Below are positions 34,245-41,564 of a stretch of DNA of 64,000 nucleotides, one piece after another (within the stretch, counting starts at the first letter, position 1; the number at the start of each line of letters is the position of its first letter). The DNA comes from Streptomyces prunicolor NBRC 13075 (GTDB taxonomy: Bacteria > Actinomycetota > Actinomycetes > Streptomycetales > Streptomycetaceae). The position numbers and the translations under genes are program-made. The notes under the pieces were generated by a model that searched no databases, was not told the DNA's origin, and saw only the letters and a program-made list of their open reading frames with translations. The DNA is taken from assembly GCF_000367365.1 (NCBI RefSeq), contig NZ_BARF01000047.1, forward strand, positions 183,191 through 247,190, written 5' to 3'.

Positions 34245-35918
34245 ATGACCGAGCAGCAGCTGCCCACCTGGGCCGATCCTTCCGTCTCCCCCGCCGCCCT
34301 CGACGCGCAGGGTGTCTCCCGGCGCCAACTCCTGCGCCGTGCGGGCCTGTTCGGCGCCGCGTTCACCCTCGGTGCGGGACCGCTCGCCACGTCCGCGTCG
34401 GCGGCGGGCCGAGGCTATGGCGGCAACGACCCGCGCCTCGCCTATCTCGTCGGCGACCATCACGTGCACTCCGTGTACAGCCACGACGCCAAGTACACGT
34501 TCTCCCAGCAGGCGCAGGCCGCCGCGAAGTACGGCCTCGACTGGATGGTGTTCAACGAGCACTCCAACTTCGGACATGCCTCCTACGGTGCGAAGTTGGA
34601 GCACGCGGAGATCCTCAAGGCGCGTGCCGAGAACCCCCGCCAGCTGATCTTCCAGGGTCTGGAGTGGTACATCCCGGCGGCCGAGCACTGCACGGTGTTC
34701 GCGGCACCCGGCCGGCACGAGGTGGATCTGCTCACGCAGTTCGAACTCGCCTACGACGGCAAGCTGTTGGGCTACGACAAGGGCGGCGCCGCCGACGCGG
34801 ACACCGCCCGCAACGAGGCCCACGCCGTGAAGGCCATCAAGTGGCTTGCCGCGCAGCGCCGTTCGGGCTACGTCGACGACGTCCTCGTCCTCGCCAACCA
34901 CCCGCTGCGCCTGGGCATCGACTCCCCGCACGAGATGCGCGCCTGGCGGGACGCGGCCCCCGAGATCATGATCGGCATGGAGGGCGCACCCGGCGCCCAG
35001 GGCGCGGCTCTCCCCGGCTGGCGCGGTGCGACGTCGATCCGGGGCGAGTACGAGAACAAGCCGTCGGCGCAGTCCTGGTCGGGCTATCCGACGGACGCGT
35101 ATGTGACGTACGGCGGGTTCGACTGGGCGACGGCGACCGTCGGCGGGCTGTGGGATTCGATGCTGGCCGAGGGCCGGCTGTTCTCGATCACCACCAACTC
35201 CGACAACCACCGTACGGTCTACGACACTTGGGCCAACGGCGCCTGGCCCGAGGGTCAGAACTTCGACAACACCGGCAAGCTGCCGGACCCGGTGCAGACC
35301 GACTCCCCGCAGCCCGGAAGCGACTTCTGGCCCGGCGAGTTCAGCCGCACCCATGTGGGCGTGACGCGCTACAACTACCGCGAGGTGATGGCGGGGATGC
35401 GCGCGGGCCGGGTCTGGGTGGACCACGGGCATCTACTGGACGGGCTCGACGTCCGCCTGAAGCGTGACTGCGACCACGGTCAGGGCGTCACGCTGGGCGG
35501 CCGGTTGCGGGTGCGCAAGGGCGACCGGCTCACGCTGAACGTCACCGTGACGACCGCCTCGCGGCCCAACGCCCAGGGAATTCTGCCCGAGTTGGCGCAC
35601 GTGGACCTGATCCGGGGCGCGGTGCGCGGTGCGGTGTCCGACCGGGACGCGTGGCGGGCGCCGGACACGAAGGTCGTCCGTACGGCGGACGTGAGCGGCC
35701 GCAAGGGGACGTACACCCTGCGCATCCCGGTGACCGCCGGGGACGAGTCCTTCTACCTGCGGCTGCGCGGCAGCGATGGCAAGCGACACGGCGCGGGCTA
35801 CGTCGGCGCCTCGGTCGACCCGCACGGCCCGATCCCTCACGAGCCCGGAAACGGTGACCCGTGGGCCGACACGTGGTTCTATTCCAACCCCATCTTCGTC
35901 GATCTGGCAGGTATCTGA
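34245..35918 (+). CDS. Tat-exported PHP-domain phosphoesterase
   Basis: A 557-residue protein. A twin-arginine leader (VSRRQLLRRAGLFGAAF) ends in ATSASAAG. The PHP metal motifs follow: GDHHVHSVYSHD, FNEHSNFGH, ITTNSDNHRTVYD. The C-terminal part is beta-rich. PHP proteins are usually cytoplasmic phosphatases or polymerase subunits, so an exported one beside an exported metallophosphoesterase suggests joint action on a phosphorylated extracellular polymer. Its stop overlaps the next ATG (TGATG). Confidence 0.82.
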   Translation: MTEQQLPTWADPSVSPAALDAQGVSRRQLLRRAGLFGAAFTLGAGPLATSASAAGRGYGGNDPRLAYLVGDHHVHSVYSHDAKYTFSQQAQAAAKYGLDWMVFNEHSNFGHASYGAKLEHAEILKARAENPRQLIFQGLEWYIPAAEHCTVFAAPGRHEVDLLTQFELAYDGKLLGYDKGGAADADTARNEAHAVKAIKWLAAQRRSGYVDDVLVLANHPLRLGIDSPHEMRAWRDAAPEIMIGMEGAPGAQGAALPGWRGATSIRGEYENKPSAQSWSGYPTDAYVTYGGFDWATATVGGLWDSMLAEGRLFSITTNSDNHRTVYDTWANGAWPEGQNFDNTGKLPDPVQTDSPQPGSDFWPGEFSRTHVGVTRYNYREVMAGMRAGRVWVDHGHLLDGLDVRLKRDCDHGQGVTLGGRLRVRKGDRLTLNVTVTTASRPNAQGILPELAHVDLIRGAVRGAVSDRDAWRAPDTKVVRTADVSGRKGTYTLRIPVTAGDESFYLRLRGSDGKRHGAGYVGASVDPHGPIPHEPGNGDPWADTWFYSNPIFVDLAGI

Positions 35919-36760
35919 TGAAGCGTCAACTCGCTGTCCTCGCCGCCTTATTGGGCACTCTCACGCTCGGCGTGAGCACCTCGTCGGCCGCAGCCGCCAC
36001 CACCTGGGTGGAGACCGGCACGGCGTACACCGACAGCCTCGGCGGCGGTGAGGGCGTCGCCAGTCAGGCGGACGGCTCGCTGCTGTACCGCGGGCTGGCG
36101 TCCATCCCGCTGGATCTGCGCATCCAGGGCTGGAACCACATCGGCGACCCGGACATCGCGAACGGCTACGTCTTCGACGCCTACCAGGGCGCGGACACGG
36201 GCACGTCCAAGATGTTCGCGGTCACCACGCCGTCGGGGACGCGCTACACGTACGTGCACACGCTGGACTCGGGCGAGAAGATCAACAACTCGTTCGACGC
36301 GATCTCGCCGGACACGCAGTGGATGGTGTCGGGCGAGTGGGGCGACCAGTCCAGACTTCAGGTCTTTCCCACTCCCCTGCTCAACACGTCCACTCCGGCG
36401 ACGGGCGGGGCGCTTCCGCAGGCCGGGCAGATCACCCTGGACAAGACGGTGAACGACATCCAGGGCTGCGACTTCGTGACGGACACCCGGCTGGTGTGCG
36501 TCTCGGACGACGCGTCGGGGACCAAGTTCCCCGAGATCCGCCCACTCCTCCAGGTCGACCTGCCCCACAAGCTGGACGGCCAGCCGATCACCGGTACGGT
36601 CACCAGCTTGTTCGCACTGCCGGCGCGCAGCATCTGCACGGGCACGTTCGAGGCCGAGGGCGTCGACTACGACGTGAACAGCGGGACGTTGCGTGCGGAG
36701 GTCGTACAGCCGGGCGTGTGCGTGGTGTCGACCAGCGTCTACTCGTACAAACAGCAGTAG
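35918..36760 (+). CDS. Secreted protein of unknown function with an early TTA codon
   Basis: A 280-residue protein with a classical Sec signal peptide (residues 1-27, hydrophobic LAVLAALLGTLTLG, cut near SSAAAA). The mature part is Thr/Ser/Asp-rich and probably beta-structured, with four cysteines (GCDFVTDTRLVCV, ARSICTG, GVCVVS) that could form two disulfides. Codon 11 (35948-35950) is TTA, the leucine codon whose tRNA is made late in Streptomyces development, so translation may depend on bldA. Last gene of the glycan operon. I do not recognise the family. Confidence 0.75.
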   Translation: MKRQLAVLAALLGTLTLGVSTSSAAAATTWVETGTAYTDSLGGGEGVASQADGSLLYRGLASIPLDLRIQGWNHIGDPDIANGYVFDAYQGADTGTSKMFAVTTPSGTRYTYVHTLDSGEKINNSFDAISPDTQWMVSGEWGDQSRLQVFPTPLLNTSTPATGGALPQAGQITLDKTVNDIQGCDFVTDTRLVCVSDDASGTKFPEIRPLLQVDLPHKLDGQPITGTVTSLFALPARSICTGTFEAEGVDYDVNSGTLRAEVVQPGVCVVSTSVYSYKQQ

Positions 36761-36863
36761 ACAAACGCCGGTCGGCTGTCGGCTGTCGGCTGTCGGCTGT
36801 CGGCTGTCGGTCGTAGACAAGCGGCCGTAGACAAGCGGCCGTAGGTCGTAGACAGGCTGCAAG
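36755..36863. repeat. Heptamer and GTAGACAA-type repeats after the secreted-protein gene
   Basis: The last codons and stop (CAGTAGACAA) are echoed as CGTAGACAAGCGGC twice and as GTAGACAG shortly after (about 36813-36870). Between them lies a perfect 7-bp array of TCGGCTG, five copies from 36772 to 36806. The whole 132-bp spacer before the convergent MaoC gene is repeat; no terminator is obvious. Confidence 0.88.
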
Positions 36864-36892
36864 TAGACAGACGACAGCTGCAGCCGGTCCGG

Positions 36893-37348
36893 TCAGGCGT
36901 AGAACCGCGAGAGACTCTGTAGGACGGCGGCGGGCTTCGGTCCGCCGTCGATCTCTATCGTCCCGTCGACGGCGACCTGCACCCCGCCCGGCACGTCCTC
37001 GACCGAGGCGAGCTTGGCGACGAGCCGGATGCGCGAGCCGACCTTCACCGGCGCCGGGAAACGCACCTTGTTCAGGCCGTAGTTGACCTTCGTCGACACG
37101 CCCTCGACGTCCAGCAGCTCGGTGAAGAGCGGGATGAAGAGGGAGAGGGTCAGATAGCCGTGCGCGATCGGCGCGCCGAAGGGGCCCGCCGCGGCCTTCT
37201 CCGGGTCGACGTGGATCCACTGGTGGTCGCCGGTCGCGTCGGCGAAGGTGTTGATGCGTTCCTGGGTGACCTCGATCCACTCGCTGGCGCCGAGGTCGCT
37301 GCCCGCGAGCTTCTTGAGTTCGTCGAGGCCGTTGACGGTGATGCCCAT
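36893..37348 (-). CDS. MaoC-type enoyl-CoA hydratase
   Basis: A 151-residue hot-dog-fold hydratase, ATG 37348 behind AGGGAAAG. The hydratase-2 motif is seen in TGDHQWIHVDPEKAAAGPFG followed by IAHGYLTLSL, carrying the catalytic Asp and His. It adds water across the double bond of an enoyl-CoA. Last gene of the minus-strand group SDR - amidohydrolase - CoA ligase - MaoC, which matches the actinobacterial hydroxycinnamate side-chain set (CouM role). The 20-bp duplication upstream separates it from the ligase. Confidence 0.88.
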   Translation of the reverse strand: MGITVNGLDELKKLAGSDLGASEWIEVTQERINTFADATGDHQWIHVDPEKAAAGPFGAPIAHGYLTLSLFIPLFTELLDVEGVSTKVNYGLNKVRFPAPVKVGSRIRLVAKLASVEDVPGGVQVAVDGTIEIDGGPKPAAVLQSLSRFYA

Positions 37349-37360
37349 ATCGCTTTCCCT

Positions 37361-37399
37361 ACTTAAGAGTTGGTGCCGAGACTTAAGAGTTGGTGCCGA
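37361..37399. repeat. 20-bp direct duplication of the CoA-ligase 3' end
   Basis: ACTTAAGAGTTGGTGCCGA occurs at 37361-37379 and again at 37381-37399. The right copy is the authentic end of the ligase gene (Gly-Thr-Asn-Ser-stop); the left copy repeats it beyond the stop codon, with the same reading in another frame. It lies 13 bp upstream of the MaoC start codon. Confidence 0.95.
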
Positions 37400-39020
37400 A
37401 GCGCTTGCGCACCCGGGACTTGAGGAGCTTTCCGGAGGCGGTTCGCGGGAGTTCGTCGGCGACCACCATCGACTTGGGGATCTTGTACTTGGCGAGCCGG
37501 CCGGCCAGTGACGCGAGCACCTCGTCCGGGTCCAACGAGGCACCTTCGCGCGGCACGACGACCGCGCGCGGCACCTCGCCCCACTTGTCGTCCGCGATCC
37601 CGATGACCGCGCACTCGACGATGTCGGGGTGGGCGAGGAGCAGGTCCTCGATCTCGGCGGGGTAGATGTTCTCCCCACCGGAGATGATCATGTCCTTCAT
37701 ACGGTCGACGATGTACACGTACCCGTCCTCGTCGGTCCGTGCCGCGTCCCCGCTGCGGAACCAGCCGTCGGCGAAGACCGCGGCCGTCTCCTCGGGCAAC
37801 CCCCAATAGCCGGGCATGACATGGGGCCCGCGCACCACGACCTCGCCGGTCTCGCCGACGTCGGCGGGGGTGAGGTCCGGCCGTACGACCCGTACGTCGC
37901 TGAAGAAGTGCGGTACGCCCGCCGAACCCGCCTTGCTGACGGCGTGTTCGGCGTCCAGGAACAGGGTCCCGGGCGCGGCCTCCGTCATGCCGTAGCCCTG
38001 GAGGAAAGTCAGTCCGCGTTCCTGGTAGGCGGCGATCAGCGGGGACGGGACCGGGGAGCCGCCGCAGGTCAGGATGCGCAGCGAGGTCAGGTCGGCGTCG
38101 GCCCAGCGCGGGTGCCTGGCCAACTGGTCGAACATCGTCGGCACCCCGAACATGAAGGTGATCCGGTGCCGTTCGATGAGGTCGAAGGTGGCCGCCGGGT
38201 CGAAGGACTCGACCAGGACGCAGGTACCGCCCTTGAGCAGCACCGGCAGGGTGAGCATGTTCAGGCCTGCCGTGTGGAACAACGGGGCGGAGACCAGGGC
38301 GCGTTCGTCGGCGATCAGGTCGGTGTCGACGAGGACGTTGATCGCGTTCCAGGCCAGGTTGCCGTGGGTGAGCATGGCGCCCTTGGGGCGGCCGGTCGTG
38401 CCCGAGGTGTACATGATGATGCAGGTGTCGTCGGCGGTGACGGGTTCGTCGATCGGCTCGGTGGCGGCCGCTTCGAGCAACTCCTCGTATTCCGGACCGA
38501 CTTCGAGGTACGTCCGTACGTCGGTATTGCCCGGGAGCCCGGCGACGAGGCCGGCGTGCGTCGTGCCGTAGACGAGGATCTTGGCGCCGGAGTCGGCGAG
38601 TTGGTAGGCGATCTCGGGGGCGGTGAGGCGGGTGTTGAGGGGGACGAAGACCGCGCCGAGGGTACCGGCCGCGAACAGGGTCTCCAGGTAGGAGGGGTGG
38701 TTGGGGCCGAGGTAGGCGATGCGGTCGCCGCGGCGGACGCCGTGGGCACGCAGGGCGTGGGCGAGGCGGGTGGTTCGTGTATGCAATGTGCCGTAGTCCA
38801 TCGACGAACCGCTGTCGACTGTCGACGAACCACCAGGTCCCGCCGACAATCCACCGCCGACCGTCGTCGAACTACTGTGACCCGCCGACGGCCCACCGCC
38901 GACCGTCGACGACTCACTGCCGACCGTCGACAATCCACCGTCGCCGTAGACCAAAGCCGTGCGGTGTGGGGTCTTGCGGGCCCGGCGTGCGGGCCAGGAG
39001 CCCAGTCCCTCGTTGCGCAT
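37383..39020 (-). CDS. Acyl-CoA ligase (AMP-forming, hydroxycinnamate/fatty-acid type) with a Ser-Gly repeat insertion
   Basis: A 545-residue ANL-superfamily enzyme, ATG 39020. Motifs: P-loop YTSGTTGRPKGAMLTH, GYGMTEA, GWFRSGD, and the hinge/catalytic region DRMKDMIISGGENIYPAEIE with the acyl-adenylate lysine near the C-terminus. Residues about 28-73 are an insertion of 14-residue Ser/Thr-Val-Gly repeats absent from normal ligases, placed between the first strand (TALVYGDGG) and DYGTLHTRT. In context it probably activates a hydroxycinnamic acid (CouL role). It starts 10 bp after the amidohydrolase stop. Confidence 0.9.
   Translation of the reverse strand: MRNEGLGSWPARRARKTPHRTALVYGDGGLSTVGSESSTVGGGPSAGHSSSTTVGGGLSAGPGGSSTVDSGSSMDYGTLHTRTTRLAHALRAHGVRRGDRIAYLGPNHPSYLETLFAAGTLGAVFVPLNTRLTAPEIAYQLADSGAKILVYGTTHAGLVAGLPGNTDVRTYLEVGPEYEELLEAAATEPIDEPVTADDTCIIMYTSGTTGRPKGAMLTHGNLAWNAINVLVDTDLIADERALVSAPLFHTAGLNMLTLPVLLKGGTCVLVESFDPAATFDLIERHRITFMFGVPTMFDQLARHPRWADADLTSLRILTCGGSPVPSPLIAAYQERGLTFLQGYGMTEAAPGTLFLDAEHAVSKAGSAGVPHFFSDVRVVRPDLTPADVGETGEVVVRGPHVMPGYWGLPEETAAVFADGWFRSGDAARTDEDGYVYIVDRMKDMIISGGENIYPAEIEDLLLAHPDIVECAVIGIADDKWGEVPRAVVVPREGASLDPDEVLASLAGRLAKYKIPKSMVVADELPRTASGKLLKSRVRKRFGTNS
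38800..38945. repeat. In-frame 42-bp repeats near the start of the CoA-ligase gene
   Basis: Two adjacent units of about 42 bp (38839-38880 and 38881-38922), both opening CCCGCCGAC and containing CCACCGCCGACCGTCG, are flanked by partial copies. They encode the 14-residue pattern STVGGGPSAGHSSS and TTVGGGLSAGPGGS, with incomplete units on either side. The insertion keeps the frame open and stays outside catalytic motifs. Confidence 0.85.
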
Positions 39021-39030
39021 GCGGCGTCCC

Positions 39031-39900
39031 TTACGTCAGGCCGAGCAGGCGGGCGGCGTTCTCCTTGAGGATCTTCGGCTTGACCTCGTCCTTGATCGGC
39101 AGCTTCTCGAAGTCGGCGAGCCAGCGGTCCGGGGTGAGGACGGGGTAGTCGGAGCCGAAGAGGACCTTGTCCTTGAGCAGGGTGTTGGCGTACTGCACCA
39201 GTTGCGGCGGGAAGTACTTCGGGGACCAGCCGGAGAGGTCGATGTGGACGCCCGGCTTGTGGGTGGCGACGGCGAGGGCCTCGTCCTGCCAGGGGAAGGA
39301 CGGGTGCGCCAGGATGATCTTGAGGCGCGGGAAGTCGGCGGCGACGTCGTCCACGTGCAGGGGGTTGGAGTACTTCAGGCGGATCCCCCCTCCCCCCGGC
39401 ACGCCCGCGCCGATGCCCGTCTGACCCGTGTGGAAGAGGGCGATCGTGCCCGTCTCCTCGATGACCTCGTAGAGGTCGTAGGCCACTGACCGGTCGTTGG
39501 GGAAGAAGCCCTGGATGTTGGGGTGGAACTTGAAGCCCTTGACGCCGTACTCCTCGACCAGCCGCCGGGCCTGCTTCACGCCCGCTCGGCCCCGGAACGG
39601 GTCGATGGACGCGAAGGGGATCAGGACGTCCGCGTTGGCGGCGGCGGCCTCGGCGACCTCCTCGTTCGGGACGGGCTCGGTGCCGGTCGCGGACTCGGCG
39701 TCGACCGTGAAGATCACCGCGGCCATCTTCCGCTCGCGGTAGTACGCGGCGGTCTCCTCCAGGGTCGGCTTCCGCTTGCCCTCGACCTTGAAGTAGGCGG
39801 AGGAGGCGTCGTGCAGGTCGTCGTCCAGGGAGGAGTGGCCCTTGGAGGACACCTCCGCGTGGGTGTGGACGTCGATCGCAACGAGTTCACTCAGGTCCAT
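39031..39900 (-). CDS. Amidohydrolase-family (TIM-barrel) metal-dependent hydrolase
   Basis: A 289-residue enzyme with the amidohydrolase-2 fold. Metal ligands: DVHTHAEV at the N-terminus, GFKFHPNIQGF, ALFHTGQTG, ILAHPSFPW, and the late Asp in FGSDYPVLTPDRW. In the coumarate/ferulate pathway of Rhodococcus (CouO) and Corynebacterium (PhdC), this protein hydrolyses the beta-ketoacyl-CoA to the aromatic acid and acetyl-CoA, replacing a thiolase. The order after the SDR (1-bp TGATG overlap) and before the CoA ligase supports that role. Confidence 0.87.
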   Translation of the reverse strand: MDLSELVAIDVHTHAEVSSKGHSSLDDDLHDASSAYFKVEGKRKPTLEETAAYYRERKMAAVIFTVDAESATGTEPVPNEEVAEAAAANADVLIPFASIDPFRGRAGVKQARRLVEEYGVKGFKFHPNIQGFFPNDRSVAYDLYEVIEETGTIALFHTGQTGIGAGVPGGGGIRLKYSNPLHVDDVAADFPRLKIILAHPSFPWQDEALAVATHKPGVHIDLSGWSPKYFPPQLVQYANTLLKDKVLFGSDYPVLTPDRWLADFEKLPIKDEVKPKILKENAARLLGLT

Positions 39901-40817
39901 CACGCCTCCGGCAGCTTCGGTGCGGGGATGCCGACCGACTGGAGTTCGGCGCCGACCGAGGTGGGGAAGGCGTCGGCCAGGGTGTCGGGGGTCCAGCCGC
40001 CGTCGGCGTAGGCCGCGCTGATCTCCTGCGGGTGGGACCAGAGTGCCACCTTGTCGCCGCCGATGCCGATGGCCTGGCCGGTGATGGAGCGCGCGGCCTC
40101 GGAGGCGAGGAACGGAACGAGGGCGGCGCAGTCCTCCGGCGTACCGAAGCCCTCGCCCTTGCGGAGGAAGTCGGGCAGCGGATCGCCGTTCTTCATGGCC
40201 TCGATGTACGGGGCGAACGCGGGGATCGTCTCGGTCATCGCGGTCGCGGCGACCGGCACGATCGCGTTGACGGTGATGCCCGCGCGGCCGAGCTCCATCG
40301 ACCAGGTGCGGGCGAAGGCGGCGATGCCGGCCTTGGCGGCCGAGTAGTTGGTCTGGCCGAAGTTGCCGCGCTGGCCGGCCGGCGAGCCGACCAGGATCAG
40401 GCTGCCGCCCTCGCCCTGTTCGCGCATCCGTACGGCGGCGGCGCGGGCGCAGGTGAAGGTGCCCTTGAGGTGGGTGGTGATCACCGCGTCGAAGTCCTCG
40501 TCGGTCATCTTCCACAGCACCTTGTCGCGCAGGATGCCCGCGTTGGTGACCAGGATGTCGATCCGCCCGTACTCCTCGACGGCACGGTTCACCAGCCGCT
40601 CGGCGGCCTCGGTCGTGCCGACCGGGACGACCTCCGCGACGGCGGTGCCGCCCGCCTCGGTGATCGACTTCACGGCCTGGTCGGCCACGGCCTCGTCGAT
40701 GTCGTTGACGACCACGGACGCGCCGTGGGCGGCCAGGGCGTGCGCGTAGGCGAGGCCGAGGCCCCGGCCGCTGCCGGTGACTACGGCGACCTTGCCGGTC
40801 AGATCGATGCTGGGCAC
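39900..40817 (-). CDS. Short-chain dehydrogenase/reductase (3-hydroxyacyl-CoA type)
   Basis: A 305-residue SDR starting with GTG 40817 (VPSIDLTGKVAVV) behind GAAGGGACC. The cofactor motif is VVTGSGRGLGLAYA, NNAG-type strand ILVTNAGILRD, catalytic Ser in LVGSPAGQRG and YxxxK in TNYSAAKAG. The C-terminal extension resembles the MFE-2 / 3-hydroxyacyl-CoA dehydrogenase branch. It would oxidise the beta-hydroxy thioester made by the MaoC hydratase (CouN role). First gene of the minus-strand operon; the MarR gene is divergent. Confidence 0.9.
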   Translation of the reverse strand: MPSIDLTGKVAVVTGSGRGLGLAYAHALAAHGASVVVNDIDEAVADQAVKSITEAGGTAVAEVVPVGTTEAAERLVNRAVEEYGRIDILVTNAGILRDKVLWKMTDEDFDAVITTHLKGTFTCARAAAVRMREQGEGGSLILVGSPAGQRGNFGQTNYSAAKAGIAAFARTWSMELGRAGITVNAIVPVAATAMTETIPAFAPYIEAMKNGDPLPDFLRKGEGFGTPEDCAALVPFLASEAARSITGQAIGIGGDKVALWSHPQEISAAYADGGWTPDTLADAFPTSVGAELQSVGIPAPKLPEA

Positions 40818-40964
40818 GAGCGGTCCCTTCACAAGACGAGGCTGCGGTACGACACACCGGGACCGTGACTGCGAAGTCCCCGAGGTCCCCGACGTCGGCG
40901 AGGACTGCGAAGACTGCGAGCGGCACCGGTGCGGCTTCGAGATCGAAGCTAAGAGCAATAATTG

Positions 40965-40974
40965 TTGACGTCAA
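40965..40974. promoter_or_regulatory. TTGACGTCAA palindrome between SDR operon and MarR gene
   Basis: A perfect 10-bp palindrome, set in AT-rich flanks that continue the symmetry loosely (CAATAATTG on one side, AATAGTTGTTG on the other). It is about 148 bp from the SDR start and 95-150 bp from the MarR start. MarR dimers bind such sites, and a divergent MarR repressor of this operon is expected by analogy with CouR. It also doubles as a TTGACG -35 candidate. Confidence 0.6.
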
Positions 40975-41113
40975 TAGTTGTTGCCGATGGACCAGGTGCG
41001 TCACACTGGCTCCGAACCACCGCACGCCCCGCCCGGGGCCTCGACCCAGGGAGCCCGCCATCGCCCGTCAGCCGCACGCCGCGAACCCCCCGATCGACGC
41101 GCACGAGCCGTGG

Positions 41114-41539
41114 ATGCGCGGGCTGCACGCGGACACGGGCTACCTCATGTACCGGCTGGGGCTGCGTTCCGGCCAGCTCTTCAACACGTTCCTCCAGGAG
41201 TCGGGCCTGCGCCTGCGCCACTACGCGCTGCTCCGCTTCCTGGCCACGTCCGAGGGCGCCCTCCAGCGCGAACTGAGCACCCGGCTCGGCTACGACCCGA
41301 GCGCGATCGTCGGCCTGGTCGACGACCTGGAGAAGTTGGGATTCGCCGAGCGCCGCCCTTCCCCCGACGACCGGCGCAGCCGCATCGTGGTCCTGACGGC
41401 GAACGGCCGCGGCTTCCTGCGCGACACCGACGAAGCGGGCCTGCGTGTCACGAACGAACTCCTGGGCCCGCTCGACGCGACCGAGCGGGAGACCCTGCAC
41501 ACGCTGCTGCAACGGATCGCCGAGGACGGACTGACCTGA
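41114..41539 (+). CDS. MarR-family regulator, start uncertain
   Basis: From ATG 41114 the protein has 141 residues: LMYRLGLRSGQLFNTFLQE, then winged helix RLRHYALLRFLATSEGALQRELSTRLGY, DPSAIVGLVDDLEKLGFAERRPSPDDRRSRIVVLT. The frame continues upstream without ATG/GTG, and residues just before (PPIDAHEPW) look coding. A strong AGGGAG (41048-41053) sits 6 bases before an in-frame ATC (41060), so initiation may be at a non-canonical codon. Divergent from the cinnamate-type operon; likely its CoA-thioester-responsive repressor. Confidence 0.8.
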   Translation: MRGLHADTGYLMYRLGLRSGQLFNTFLQESGLRLRHYALLRFLATSEGALQRELSTRLGYDPSAIVGLVDDLEKLGFAERRPSPDDRRSRIVVLTANGRGFLRDTDEAGLRVTNELLGPLDATERETLHTLLQRIAEDGLT

Positions 41540-41564
41540 CCCGACACCGGACGGAGGCCCGGCC

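Noticed and set aside
32052..35432. A long antisense open frame (over 1100 codons) covering the two phosphoesterase genes
   Set aside because: It is a shadow of GC-rich coding sequence. The plus-strand proteins have Tat leaders and catalytic motifs; the antisense product is Arg/Gly/Val-rich with none.
36772..36860. Factor-independent terminator after the secreted-protein gene
   Set aside because: The sequence is mainly direct heptamer repeat, and no long stem forms.
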